Assembly: GCF_025698545.1 (NCBI RefSeq)
Contig: NC_068569.1
Location: 13,330,001 to 13,394,000 of the forward strand
Origin: Gossypium raimondii
Lineage: Eukaryota > Streptophyta > Magnoliopsida > Malvales > Malvaceae
Direction: 5' to 3'
Length of the DNA stretch: 64,000 bases
The notes below the pieces were generated by a model. It saw only the letters and a program-made list of their open reading frames with translations. It was not told the origin of the DNA and made no database searches. The position numbers and the translations under genes were made by a program. Every line of letters starts with the position of its first letter. Within the stretch, counting starts at the first letter, position 1. Shown piece by piece: positions 1-13,120 of the stretch.

Positions 1-54
1 AATCTATAAGAGCTAAAAGCAAGAAACAACGCAATCTCAAACAAAAAGCACAAC

Positions 55-2516
55 CTGCAATGCAACCCGAAAAATTAACCGCTCATCATTTCCCTTGAGC
101 CTGATACCCCCCATTCCAGAGTTTTGATGCGGATTACTAAATGCAACATTTGGCAAACTAGGAGTCTTCTTAACGAGCACCAAGGACTGATGTGAGCGGG
201 CAGGCTGACTGATGTCTTCAAGAATACATATATCAGGATCATTATCAACATGAGATCTGCAATCTGATGAAGTGCTGTGAATAGATTCAGGACTAACTTT
301 TGAAAGACCAATACTTCTCGAAGGAATTAATGTGCTCCTTTTTTCATGCTCAAAACAACCAAAATGCACCATGGATGAAGTAATTGGGTGAGAGCTGGGT
401 AAATACTGCTCTAAATGCACGCCGCCAAGGGAAGTTTGACTACTAACAGTTAGATTTATATCTTGATGAGAATGATGAGCATCCTTGCCATTAACCATTA
501 ATACCTTTTTTGATATAGGCGGAACATCAGACAAGAACTGCTTAGATTCTTCAAGTGAATCAACCCTGCTAATAGACTTGCTCCATCCAGCTCTATCAAA
601 ACCTTCAGTAGAATTGCAGAAGATGTTGCCTGGTGTAACAAATTTATCATATTCATTCTTTGCACAAAAAGCAATGCGATTGAATGGTTGCACTGATCCA
701 TTGTCATCAAAAAGCCTATCATTAGCAGTATATGACAACTTTCCACATGCTGATAAAATATGTCCATTTCCTTTAACATCAAAATGCTGTTGCTTTACAT
801 CTGAGAAATCAGTCAATGAGAGTTGTGGCACAGAACCATTATTCGTCCTTCCCTGATCATGAAAAATCATCCTACTACTTGAACATGCACTCTCAGTTGG
901 AAATTCAATCACTTCACCCTCCTTGCTTTCTTTAAACATAAAATTTGAGGAATTATACCAACAGTGCATTGAGGAATGAGCAAAATACCCAACATCTCCA
1001 TTCATGCAATTAGGTAAAACTGAACAAGGATCACTAACATCACTAACAATATCAGAACCGTGACAAAAGGAAGACTCATTAGAAGTGACATTATGTGAAG
1101 TCAAATTAGCATCAACGGAGGAAAACTCCATAGGCATAGCTACCTCATTTTCAGGAGCTTCTGGGGTTTCCAACGTATTAGTTAGAATGGCACCACAATT
1201 ATCAAATACAAAGTTCATGTTCTCAACAGAAAGGTCGTGCAAAGCATCTGCAGGATTCAGTAAAATTGAATCAGCATTATACACAAATTCCAAAATGCAC
1301 ACTGAATAACACTGTTGAGGTTTATTAGGCAAGAGCTAACGTACTTTTGTTGTCAAACTCCTCTGCGATATTCTTGGATTCTGTACCATTTCTATTATCC
1401 ACAAGATCAAAATTTAAATTATCTCCATGATCTAACACAAGGTTGTGATCTATCTCAGCAAAACTAGATTCTGTACTACAGCTAGAAATCTGAAGCACAG
1501 ACATTTGACCCCTCTCCATGCAGGATGTCCCTTTACCAGTCGAAAAGAAGTCTTGAAAACTTGCAGAGGATGTCTGGACCAAAGAATCATGTGCAGGCGG
1601 TTCCAATTCCCTATGATAATCAAATAAGCCACCTAGAGACCCTGCCCTGGCAACTGAAGCCTCAGAAGGATATCTTAAAAGATCTCCAAAAGCAAACTCC
1701 GATGAAAGCAACTCTTCATATCCAAAAATAAAAAAATTTCATCGTATAAGTATTTAGAGGTAAAAAAAAAAACGCTTGTGCAATAAAATTTTACCACTCT
1801 GAAATTGGTTGGTTTCAGGAGCCGACTCCCCTTGAGACATATTTCTAAATGATGGATCTTCTGGATTGCTCTGCAATTTGGTGAAGGTAAGTTAAATACT
1901 CGAATTGGATAGAAAACAAGACTAACAAAGGCAATATAATATATATGTATATGCATATATGAAAATCAGTTCAATCTTTTTATAATCACAAGTTTAAGAC
2001 TGAAAGTTCGGCAAATCCAGTTACAATTTCAGTAACTTCAATGTCATGAATTTAAAGTTCAGAATCACAAATTCACGAGTACAGGGAATCAAAATTATTA
2101 CAATAAATTCCATTTCATTAGATTTCAATCTAGCTGTAAAAATCGATATTCTCATAAAGACAGCCAAAACTAAGCTATCACTGACTCGTTGCTTACACAA
2201 ATATATATATATATGGAGATGAGTTACTAGGGTTTCGATACAGAATTACGTGATCTATATAACAAATTCCTGGTGATAATTTTCACACTTGAAGAGTAGA
2301 AGTCCACCAGAATCTTCACGTTCCAAACCATAAAAATGGCACCGAATTTTATCACGAGAAAATAACTACCTGCAAAGAACCAGGAGTCTCTTCAAGAATG
2401 CGATTGAAGTCGTCGAGATCGATGCTTAGACCGTCGAACTCAAAATCGGCCGAGGGATAACCAGTTGACAAGAAACCAGAGCTACCATTATAGTTATCCT
2501 CCCCAGTCATCATCAT
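55..2516 (-). CDS. EDA16: SNF2/Rad16-type helicase-like transcription factor (EDA16/CHR28 type), N-terminal part
   Basis: Minus-strand coding exons fit at 2516-2370, 1870-1795, 1713-1345 and 1247-55. All have GT..AG borders and matching phases, giving 595 continuous codons that end in phase 0 at the left side of the window. The chosen start is the first of three consecutive Met codons (MMMTGEDNYN); an open stretch upstream is probably 5' UTR. The N-terminus is acidic (DFEFDGLSIDLDDFNRILEE), followed by a long Ser/Asn-rich low-complexity region. The last exon ends GGIRLKGNDERLIFRVALQ, which I recognise as the segment just before the SNF2 ATPase domain in the plant CHR27/CHR28/EDA16 family, where DLxQPK-type sequence normally follows. 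The ATPase, RING and helicase-C domains lie outside the window. Family members are nuclear SNF2 proteins linked to DNA methylation and silencing. EDA16 is preferred over CHR28 because the GID8 gene is the next neighbour, as I recall for Arabidopsis At1g61140/At1g61150. Family call firm, exact orthologue less so. Confidence 0.82.
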
Positions 2517-5102
2517 CAGACAAAAAAGGAACAAAAACAGAAAACCCCAAATTGCTCTTCGAAACCCTAACCGAAAGCTCTTGTAAACCCCGGCCAATTC
2601 ACCGGCAATAACAAAGTCTTGGATCTGAATCTCATCACTTAAACGAATAAAACAGAGAGAAGTTTAGACGTCGGCGGTTTCAAATAAGATGTAATTTTCT
2701 TTCTTTTCTTTTTTTATTTCTGTGCTTTGGAAAATTATAAAGAAAAAAGAATGGGAAGAGTCGTGAAGAATGTGGTGACCTTTTGGGGGTTTAAAAACTT
2801 TAAATAGGGATTGGTTACTGTAAAATGACTTAATACTTTTTTTTATCTTTTTTTAATTAAGAAAATAATATTTATTTCAATTTTTTTTAAAATCCTGTTA
2901 GTCTCAGAACGAGCGGGGAGGGAGAATGAAGAAAACGAAAAGACTTGGTGATTCTACGTCGTATGGTCGTTTTCACATTCATTTTTTGGGAGTATTTTCG
3001 GTGTGTTCTTTTACCTTTTTAGACTAGGACGGTGGCTGAGTTTAAGTGAGTCGGTGGAAATAACACGCGAGTTACCTGATTTTATGCTTTGCATTTACAT
3101 GGATAACGACGTTGATTTTGATAAGATTATAATCAAAAACTTTATCAAATAAGAGTCTTGTGATTAATAATTGAAAATCGATCAACTAACCTGGGCTGAG
3201 CTGATATACTCAATATTTTTCCTCTACTTTTTTATTAGCAGACCAAATGCATCGTTAATGGGTTTGCATGAATATTTTAATTATATCATTATAATTTCAA
3301 GGATTAAAAAATGTTGTCGCATAGAATTACTTCATGCTAAAAATATTTTTGATATGCATTTATTTAAAATTCATTGTTTTCATTTTCGCACTAAATGTGC
3401 AATCTCTAGTATTTATCCACGTTATCGTGAAAACTTATTTTGTATTTTAATGCCAACATATGCATCCAAACAATTTTTGGTTTTCTTTTTCTTCAAAACG
3501 AAGTGATGAATTACTTTGTTTGATTTCAAATCTATATTGAATATGAAGAAAGTTTGGAAAATTGAAAGTCCTTTCTTGGGGTGCAACTTTAAAAGCAGAA
3601 GTTTAAGACGACAGTTATGTGCCAATGTTGCTTAATATGGAAGTAATAAGCATGCAAAGTAATCGATGCAAATGATGGCATTTCTTTTCATCAGAAACAA
3701 AAAAAGGGTGGAGGCGCGTGCACGCGCCGCCGAATGTCAGTGAGATTAGATTCCATAAGAGGGTGCGGAAACTTCCTTCCCACTCTGACGAAATTACCAA
3801 ATAAAGTGATTCTAATAAAACTTTAAAATTAGGCCGAGGCAAAGAAATGGACAACAGTTGCTTTTGCCGGTGAAATTTCGTCAGTCAATGTCAGGGAATT
3901 TACCTAACGTGGGAGCATTTTCTCTTTTTTGTCTTCTGACAGAGCTGTTCCCACTGAGAGACCAAGACGCTGTAATTTGTTTGGTAAAAAATAAATAAAT
4001 TACGCCACAATTCATTCTAATTATACATTTATTTATTTTTACTCAGCTATAAAATCAATAAAATGCTGACTCAAGTTAACTCTCGTTAAATTTGTAATCT
4101 AAAATTGATATAATAAATTTAACTTTAACCCTAGTATCAATTTATTATGATTTTAAATAAATTCTTCTATTATATACACATTATCATAATTTTAAAAAAT
4201 CTACTAAAAATACAATATATATTAATTAAGTTCACACATATACAATATATACATGATGTACGAATCATTTGGCTCATTCTTCGTAACTAAAAGCATTGCA
4301 AGTGTTTCACAAGATTCCTAAAGAATTAGTAGTAGTCGTTATTGAGTTTGCTGGAGCAACAAATACTGATTATGGTAGATTAAGATAGTCTATTTGTGTT
4401 TTCTTCACCAAAAAGAACAGGCGAAAAACAAGTAAATCTATAATAAGTTGAGCCCTTTCTTATTATCTTCTTTCTTTTAGCAACAAAAAAAAAAGGTCAA
4501 TTTTCGTTGGTAAATTTCATATCAGGAGACTTTTTGAGGGGGAAAAAACAATGTCAAACAAGTTCCCAATGACTGAGCCTCAACACTTGAATGTCTATGG
4601 CTCGGATCCCTAAATCGATTATTTTCGGGTCACAAATGCTTAAAAAGTTTCCATGTGTTTAATACATATTACGTTATTGATCGACATAATTTTTTTCTTC
4701 TCAAAGAACATGTTTAGGAAACTCAAATCGAAAATGAGATGAAGATGTGGGTGAGGGTGAGGGTGAGGGTGAGGGTTCAATGAGGGACATGATGAAGGTG
4801 ATGTGTGGTTCATAAATGGAGTAATTTTATGGGGCAGTTGAAAAGTTTTAGGTTTTTTGTGTTTTTTTTTTATTATTAAAAAGTCATCCTTCATCACAAT
4901 TTTAATATTTGTGCTTTGCTTGGATTTGTAAGAAAGTTAATAAACTATTCAAAGTAATTTGTTTTACGCAAATCACAATGAATGGAATACGTCGTATGTT
5001 CGTGTTTCTTATTTGCTTGAATTTGATGCTATTTTTGTTAATTCCATTGACAGCGATATGTGCATAGGCTCGGTGTATTGGAGAAATCTAATAATTTAAA
5101 GG
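2517..5102. other. Intergenic: helicase promoter side, no gene
   Basis: The first part is the 5' UTR and promoter side of the minus-strand helicase gene (CT-rich and AAAG-rich tracts to about 2760). The rest is AT-rich without a credible coding frame. It contains a short hexanucleotide run of four GGGTGA units near 4748-4774, which is not the plant telomere repeat TTTAGGG. No RNA gene recognised. Confidence 0.5.
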
Positions 5103-5234
5103 TGGGTTTGGATGTGCAGTGTGTTTATTTGCTATTAATATAAAAACAACGGTAGTGGTGAGATTAGATACCATAGCGATACTATAATGTGAAATAAAAA
5201 ATAAACTAAACACATTTCATCGTCCATTCAAACT
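5103..5234. mobile_element. Short MITE-like element (about 130 bp) with terminal inverted repeats
   Basis: The left end reads TGGGTTTGGATG then CAGTGTGTTTA. The right end, reverse-complemented, reads TGAGTTTGAATG followed a few bases later by ATGTGTTTA, so the termini are imperfect inverted repeats of about 27 bp. The interior (GAGATTAGATACCATAGCGATAC) resembles a common short dispersed element that I recall from cotton-like genomes. No coding capacity. I could not fix a target duplication, so the superfamily is left open. Confidence 0.5.
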
Positions 5235-5239
5235 CAGTC

Positions 5240-6290
5240 TGAGTTAGATGACCCTCGAGTCATGGTTTCTAATGGCTTTTTTTTTCTTTTAATTAATATA
5301 TATGACTTTACTTTTGCTTCAAAAAAAAGTCCTAATTATAAGTCAAATACATGCCAAAACACAAGTTTAAACAAGAAATCAACATATGTCATTTCAAATA
5401 AGCTTCAACCAATTTTAACCTATTCATTGCCATTCCATATGGCATATCTATAATTATAAGTCATCACATCTATATACTCAACAACATGTATGATTTAAGT
5501 CACCAATTCAACATAATAAGTAAAGGCTAAAATAAACTTGTCATAAGTAAGCATATTTACATGCTAAGTTATATCATAAGACACCTTATATACATGTCAC
5601 AATCTTTTGACTAAAAATGATCAAAAGCTATAAATTCAACGATAGGATAGTGTGAGCTTCGAAACGATCTGACTCGATGCCTTCCGCAATATAACGATCT
5701 ACACGGAAAAGGGAAAACAAGTAGGGTAAGCATATAGAATGCTTAGAAAGTTCATGGGAATTAAACACAACTTACTTTATCTTTCAATTAAACATTATAA
5801 GCTAAACACAACTTACCTTATCTTTCAATTAAACATTATAAGCTATTTGGCTTGGCATTGATTTGGCTGGACATGACAAATCACAACATCAACAAAGTGA
5901 GTTTCAACATGTTATCAAACCATATAACATCTCAATTACTTATCATGTCAATTCATGTTATTTTATGAAACAAATCTTCAATCCCATGAAAACAAAAAAT
6001 AACGTAATCACATACATATTCATGACATTACTCCAATACCATATTCAAGTTCAATTTGACATTTCACTAAGTGAATATCAAGATTGTTATAACTTATTTT
6101 ATATAGATTGTATTGTCCAATGAACTTTAATAAACGGACTCGGATACATAGGTATCTCTGTTACACCAATTGCTCATCCAAATTAAATACATTCTTGTCA
6201 AATTATCCATCCAGACTAAACATTTACAACGACACATATTGCTCCACTTTTGGTAAAATCAAATCCACCATATATTTATGTTATTTTTAG
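5240..6290. mobile_element. Degraded fragment resembling a Ty3/gypsy-type LTR (fossil)
   Basis: No reading frame is credible here. Near 5722-5770 the phrase GTAAGCATATAGAATGCTTAG followed by AAGTTCATGGGAATTAAACA parallels GTAAGCTTATAGAAAAGCTTAG plus TAAGTTCATAGGCATAAAACA inside the solo LTR at 47972-50779 (about 48990-49035). The stretch near 6120-6250 (AAACGGACTCGGATACATAG and on) also looks like LTR sequence that I recall from cotton gypsy elements. Boundaries are approximate and no terminal TG/CA or target duplication was found. It looks old and broken. Confidence 0.4.
5763..5844. repeat. Two-copy 41-bp tandem repeat
   Basis: A unit beginning AAACACAACTTAC and ending CATTATAAGCT occurs at 5763-5803 and again at 5804-5844, with a single visible difference. 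It lies within the LTR-like fragment. Confidence 0.8.
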
Positions 6291-8507
6291 AATTTTTATA
6301 TGTTTTTATTGTAATTTTATTTTTGCTGATATTTTTATACATTTTTCAAAAACTTTTAGATATATATTTTGAAACTTTTTAAATGTTTAATTATATATAT
6401 TTTTAGAATTTTAATGTTTTAAAGAATTGAGTTAATGTTTAAATGTTAAGAGTTGACATTTTAGAATCATGACTAAATTAACATTATGTTTAAATATTGA
6501 GTGCTAAATTTTTATTATGTCAATTTTAGAAATGTCATTTCCATTTCTCCACCACAAAGTTAATAGCAATTAATAGAATTGAGTAAAAAGACAAACACGA
6601 TTTTGTAACTTTTTGTAGTTCTTGAAAAGAAAAACTTAAGCATATTTCGATGAGATGTAATGTAGTTTACCTGTAAAGAACAAAATTATTTAAAATATAA
6701 AATTATATTATAATTTAAAAAACACTCTTAATGATATTAAGTCGGTGTCATTAGTCAACTAAATACCAACTCATTTGGAAAATGACTAAATAACCATACT
6801 TTTTATAAAGTAAATTATTTTATTTTTATGAGGTGTTTTTATTTTATTTTTAATATAAAATAAAACCCCACACATTATGAGATTTAAACTTAGAATACCA
6901 TGATTTTCGGATCTTCAACTTTACCATTTTAATTAAAGTTTCATTTGGCTTTTACATAAACTTTTATTAAATTTATTTGTGATATAAAATTTCACCTTCA
7001 TCATATATCTAATGGTTAAAGTACCATGAAGGTCTTTATATTAGGAGTTAGATTGTATTTCATCTCATTTGCTAACAAAAATGGACAATTTAATCTATGT
7101 ACATTAAATCAATGAGCAAAGGTCCTGTGTTAAAAATTCTATTAATTTCTATTGTTAAGTGCGAACTTGGCAAACAAAACAACCACTACATAATTTTCTC
7201 TAACTTTATAATTTTTTTTACAAATATTTAAGAAAATGCTCTAAAATGAATCTGGACATATGGTTGTTCAAGCTCATTTGAACTTGGACAATCATTTGTT
7301 CAAGTTCATTTCAATGGTGTTTTAATTGTTATTGTAACTTTTGATATTTTAAAATTTTTAACTTTTATAATTATTTAAAACTACTTTCAAGATGAATCTG
7401 AACAACCATTTGTAATGAACAATCTTGGACATAGTTTTTTAAAATAATTATTAAAAATCTATTTATTTTTAGGTTTGTTATTTTTAAATATTTGTTGATG
7501 CGGCAAAATACTACATCAACACGAGGGACATGTGTCGGTATTTGATTGTTCCATAAACTACATATTCACTTATCTGTAAATTGATGAAAATTTTAATAAA
7601 ATGGCAATTTATTCTTAGATCTAACTATAATAACTAATTTACCTAATTTTTAATAGAATAAACAAAATATACTACTTTTGGAATAGGATCAATTAAATTA
7701 AAAATCGATATAATTAGAAGGTTAGTACAGATATTTTAATTACCTATGACAAATATATTTAAGAAAAAGAAAAACAAAAAAGCACATCACATCTGAGTAT
7801 GTGGCCTTTGATTTTTTAGAACTTTACATAATAAAGTTGTAGACTAGATAATGCGGGTGGCAGACCCACTCAAAAGCTTTCTGATAATGCTCTAATACAC
7901 CAAAATAAAGTTGGATTCCGATTCCCAGGATTAGAGACTCAATAAGCAGCAAGATACCTGCACGAATCATTGCGTGTCCGATCCGAACATCATTTTATAC
8001 AAATAAAAAGTAAAAAATGTCAAATAAATAAAAAGAAAAGCAAGCAGCCAAACTAAATCATCCAGAATATCAGAACAGTCTGTTCAGTACCTTGGATTTC
8101 CATTTTCCAAACACTTTAATTAAGATTCTCCCAATAAAAAGCAACCATGCCACGTCATCCTTTGAGAAATATTTGTCTCTTGAAAATGCTTTTCCAGTTC
8201 CCAACTTTCCTTCGGTTTTGGCTTTTATTTATTCATCCAACCATCATAGAGTTTATTATGAAGAAATTCAAAATTGAAAGCGCCGTAAGAAATTTCATCT
8301 GCAACATGTCGAAAACTTTGCTTTCTCTTCTTCTGTGCTCCAAACTACTAACTTTTTGGTTTTTTCCGACTATTCTCTCTCTTTTTGTAACTTTAATAAA
8401 AAATAGTATATAAAACAAAATAAAAGGAAGGGTACGTATTTTTAAGGCTAATTTAACTATTGATTTTATTTAGAGTTTGATATTTAATTTGTTTTGATTT
8501 TATTATT
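6291..8507. other. Intergenic AT-rich DNA, no gene
   Basis: Very AT-rich with frequent stops in all frames. Around 7240-7440 related phrases (GTTCAAG/CTTGGACA and GATGAATCTG.ACAACCATTTG) recur in both orientations, suggesting a degenerate foldback repeat, but I could not delimit it. No gene or RNA recognised. Confidence 0.4.
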
Positions 8508-8928
8508 GAAGTGAGTACTTATTCTTAGAGCCATTAAAAAAATTTTAGTTAATAGGATTGCACCACATCACCGTCCCTTTAAAATATGATTAAAAATAAT
8601 TTTATTAACATTAAATAAATAAAAATCTCTCCTCTACGTACCATCCCCTGCCTCTCCTCTCATCGTCCCCTCGCTCTCCATACACCTTTCCTTTCCTTTT
8701 CCACTTTAGTAATTGAATCAAAGTTTAAGTACTTGAAGATAGAGAGAAAGGAAGAGGGGCGTAAATGAGGAGGTGGTGGAGGGACGATGGATAGGTGAGG
8801 GATGAGAGATATTTTTTTTATTTTATTTAATATTAATATAAAAAATTTTAATTATATTTTAAAAAAGTGATTATGTAGCACAATTTCGAAACTTTTTTTT
8901 AATGGCTCCAACAACTGGTATCCACTTC
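8508..8928. mobile_element. Foldback MITE with long inverted arms
   Basis: The left arm starts GAAGTGAGTAC and runs through GAGCCATTAAAAAAA, then an AT-rich stretch, then ATCTCTCCTC and CATCGTCCC. The reverse complement of the right end starts GAAGTGGATAC and runs through GAGCCATTAAAAAAA, a similar AT-rich stretch, then ATCTCTCATC and CATCGTCCC. The arms are about 180 bp with a short centre near 8700-8740. No coding capacity. Ends are good to a few bases; no target duplication identified. Confidence 0.7.
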
Positions 8929-10638
8929 ATGAACCCTAGACAAGACCTTCCTATAATCTACCATCGATTGAAATTTAACTAAATAATTAATATTTTTTAT
9001 ATCCATCAACTAAAAATTTTCAGATGGCTTTCAAATAATAACCGTTTATTGAAAAGAGTATTAAATCCTATTTTTCTTCCTAAAAGCTTCAAAATAATTG
9101 TTCTTGACATGCTTTTCTCAATCAAAGTGTGGATCTTATTTGAGAACTTGGTTGATGAAAATCCATTAGACAAATCCCTTTTAATATTGACTCCATCAAT
9201 TTGATATCACCCTCAAACCAAAATTTTCTTGAAATTTCATATCTCTAATCACCTTTTAATTATCCTTAAAAAAGAGTGGAGAAACATTTTGAGAACCCTC
9301 CAAAGAGGATGAATCCAAACAATAGCGTATTTAGGGGGCTAGCATGGGACTTGGCCCTAGCCCCTAAAATAAAAATAAAATTGCACTTTATCCCCTGCAA
9401 ATGATAAAATTTTGATTTAATATTTTAAAAATATAAAGAGCTAGGCTATTGAAAATCATAATTTAATTTTTACTCCCCTAAAAATATTTTCTAGCTTCGC
9501 CGTGAATCCAAATCCGTGTCAACTTCTCTCATCCGAATCTTCTTGGTAGCCGACCAGCAACACCAGCCGTCGATGGTTCCCCAGTTCCGCCGAGAGCACG
9601 AGAGTATCCATTTAAAGCTCCCTTGTGTTAGGCTCCTGTTACAATAATTTTTTTAATGCATGGTTGCCACAATCAATAGGGTGCGTATTTTTAATGCAAC
9701 TAATCAGGGGTTTCGTTATCCAACAGTATTTACCCTTATTTTTTGTTCTTAAAAGGAGTATTTGTCCTTGTTGTTTATTTGTAAACCTATAAATCTCGAA
9801 ATACTAATTATGAAGGATCGATGCTAAACTTATACAAGAAAAAAGATCTTATATCTAGTAATTAAAATTGAGTTCTCTTAATTATAATTGTTTTTTATAT
9901 ACTTTTAACTATTATTTTCACCTCAAATTATTCAAAAATAAAAATTTAATACGTGGTACATTCTTTTCAAACACAATAATGAAATAAAATGATATGAATT
10001 TAAATATTAAAATGAGAAAAATATCAAAATGTGATACATTTTTTTAATGCGATAATAGAATAAAATGTAATGTAAATAATAATTTAAGTATTATAGTGCA
10101 TAGGAAAACATGTATAATTTTGAAAACAAATCATGGATAAGGCGTAATATTATTGGAAGGAAAAATTATTAAAACGAATCCTACTTCAAAATAAGTAGTA
10201 TCTTACATCAACCTTACTAATTCGTCGCATGAACACATCTCAGTTATTATTATTTTGCAATTTCCTGGATACGATCAATAATATTCCTTTCTTTTTTTTT
10301 TTTTCTGATAAAAAGAGGTTGTCTTTCTAGAAAAAGAATTAAGGAGGAAGGGCCAGAAACCCAGAATTAATGGACTGAAAAGAACCGAAAAAATCGAAAG
10401 CCCCAATCTCACAGCTCAGAAATGTCGGTTAATCTCAGATTTATTTTCTTTCTTTTATTATTTAAACGGAAAATAAAAAAGAGAAAAACCCGGAAGTATA
10501 TATTATGTAGTGCAGTAAAACAAAAGAGAAAAAAGGGGTACGGGTAGTTGAAAAAGTTTGGGTAATCAAATAGGAGCGAAGGTGAAGAAGCACTAAAAAA
10601 ACTGTTCTGAATTGTAATTCAGCTGAAATTGAACAACA
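8929..10638. other. Intergenic and GID8 promoter side
   Basis: AT-rich DNA. A degenerate dispersed repeat with AGCCCCTAAAATAAAAA at 9360 and CTAGCTTCGCCG near 9490 lies at about 9325-9510. The last few hundred bases before 10639 are the promoter and 5' UTR of the GID8 gene; TATATATTATG near 10497 is a possible TATA region. No other gene seen. Confidence 0.4.
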
Positions 10639-13120
10639 ATGGTATGGTTTAATTTTATAGTTGTTTTCTTTTTTCTAAACTCTTAAGAATTTGAATTTTG
10701 TTTAATTTGCAGCTCAAACGTAAATTAAGAGTTGGCTGATAGATTATACATTTCGATATTGTTGAATAATCTAATCTTTTAATCTCGACAGAGAGTAATT
10801 TAACTTTAGCTATTACTGTTGAAGCATAAGAGACATTGGTGGAGTAGTTTAGAGGATGGAGTGTATTTATGTTTCGAATTGTTTGCTAACAGGCTACCTC
10901 AAAGAAACTGATTTCCAGGGAAGAGTGGGAGAAGAGGTTGAATAATGTTAAAATCAGGAAAGAAGATATGAATAAATTGGTGATGAATTTTCTTGTTACC
11001 GAGGGTTATGTTGAAGCTGCTAAGAAATTCCGAATGGAATCTGGAACTCACCGTATCCGACAGCACGAAAATTGTTTATCTTATGCTCTGTTATTGGTTT
11101 TCTGAATGTATATGCTTTTTGTTTTCCTTATTGTGGAATAGCAGATATCGATCTTGCAACAATCACGGATCGCATGGCTGTTAAAAAGGCTGCGCAATGT
11201 GGAAATGTTGAGGATGCCATCGAGAAAATTAATGATTTAAATCCCGAGGTGCAGTGTTTGATTGTGGTGTGATGAACTCTGTGACTAATAACAAGTTATT
11301 TTTTCAAATGAAAACAGGATCTGTTTCAGGTTGCCAATTTGTTGTCGTGATACACCTTTCCTTTCAGTAGTCCATATGAAATTCTAAGTATTTCTTTTGA
11401 ATGTAATAGAAGGAATAATGTGCAATATGAAAGGGAGTTAGTTGGGGACATGTAACTGTTCTAATTTTGTACTAACGAGAATGAGTTAAGAGGGTTTTAT
11501 ATTGGGTGATTCTCGGTTTAGCCTGAGGCATATCAATTACTAGGAAATCTGTTATTAGGATCAGTTGTTCTTAAATGTCCATCATCAGCAATAGTTTTGA
11601 GAGAAGCTGGATTTTGAAAACGGGTACTCGTGTGTTTAGCAATTTTGATTTGAATTGACTGATACCATACTTGTTACCAATTAAGCAATTTTGAAATCTG
11701 TCAAAAAGGGTAGCGGAATTATTTTCAGGCATGAAGAATTTTCTGATACATGCTGTAAAGAAAAATAATGTCACACTAATATTTTGAAATTCATTGTTTT
11801 TGCAGATACTGGATACAAATCCGCAACTCTTTTTTCAACTCCAACAGCAGAGATTGATAGAATTAATTCGGAATGGAAAAGTAGAAGAAGCCCTGGAGTT
11901 TGCTCAAGAGGATCTTGCTCCTAGGGCAGAAGAAAATGTAACTCTGCTTCATTAATTCATGAGAACTTTCATTATGCATGCTTAGTTTGTTTCTAAACAG
12001 TTTGTGCCTTTAACCAGCACTAATCTGTTGTTACTAATATGTGGATTTAAATAAGATAGCCAAAGCTTTCTGCAGCAAAGCTTTTTAGAAGAGTTGGAGA
12101 GGACCATTTCACTCCTGGCATTTGAAGATACTTCAAACTGCCCAGTTGGAGAGCTTTTGGACATATCACAGCGCCTTAAGACAGCGAGCGAGGTGAATGC
12201 TGCCGTACTTACTAGCCAAAGTCATGAAAAAGGTTTTCTTTTTTTCTACCTTCTATGTTCTTTATTTATTTACCTTTGGATAGTAGATGACTGGTTATTA
12301 GTAAGATGGTATACCTAGTCAAGTAGTCATTAACAAGGCTTGACCATCCTGTGCTGGCCCTGCAACATTGTTTTAGAAAGTTACTTGGTATACATTTTCC
12401 ATGCTTTGTCTATGGAATGGAACTTTCAATTCTAAAAGTATATTTCTCTTCTAGATACCTTTCAGTTCTGTGGACAATCCACTTTGTTCTTTACAGCCCT
12501 AGCCTTAATACCTGCTTATTGATCAACAACTAAAAACAGAAGAATGTAAATACATTTTCTGTGTAGCATGCTCCAGATATTCTTTACGAATCATTTGGCT
12601 TGTTATTAGCCATCCTTCGATTCTTGTATTAGAAATAAAATTTTGTTTTCCTTTTAGTTGGATATACGTCTATCTGTTTGTCCTTCAATTCAATACTGTT
12701 CAAAGAAGCCTCTTTGTGCTCTTGTGAGATTTAGAAGGCATCAATGATTTGATGTACTTTGGTTACAGAATTTCTTTAACACTGAGGGTAGAATGTCAAA
12801 AATTTTGCATCAATTCTGACTTTTACAAGCAAAAAGGATTCCGTGATTGCCTGGAATGTGCGAATTCTTTTGTCAAATTCTAGCTTTTTTACGTATTTAA
12901 GTTACCTACATTGGGCAGTTTGATTTAAAACTTGAGATTATTTCTCCGGTCTTCAAGAAATAGTAAGTTTTGGCTTAAATATGCTTGCTGGATTACAGAC
13001 CCAAAGCTTCCAAGCTTGCTAAAGATGCTGATATGGGCTCAGAATAAACTTGATAAGAAAGCTGCTTATCCCTGCATAAATGATTTATCAAATGCCAGAA
13101 TTGAAGACCCCACTTTTTGA
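10639..13120 (+). CDS. GID8: GID8 homologue (LisH-CTLH-CRA protein of the GID/CTLH E3 ubiquitin ligase)
   Basis: Coding exons are 10639-10641, 10893-11052, 11142-11248, 11806-11937, 12076-12232 and 12999-13120. All borders are GT..AG and phases match, giving 226 aa. The first coding exon is only the ATG, followed at once by the donor GTATGG; the protein starts [17 protein letters not shown], matching the conserved plant N-terminus. LisH lies around residues 22-54 ([25 protein letters not shown]), CTLH around 60-117 ([14 protein letters not shown]..), then the CRA domain with [20 protein letters not shown] and [20 protein letters not shown]. For exon 3 the acceptor at ..AATAG/CA was chosen because it gives GTHPDIDLATI, as the family requires. 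Homologues are core subunits of the GID/CTLH E3 ligase. Ubiquitous and conserved; very confident. Confidence 0.96.

Noticed and set aside
2517-2597. Longer N-terminus for the helicase-like gene from the ATG at 2597 (MAGVYKSFRLGFRR..)
   Set aside because: It would add a hydrophobic stretch (GFLFLFLFCL) unlike a nuclear SNF2 protein; the Met at 2516 fits the acidic family N-terminus better. Not excluded completely.
4745-4775. GGGTGA repeats as possible interstitial telomere sequence
   Set aside because: The plant telomere unit is TTTAGGG; these are GGGTGA units, only four of them.
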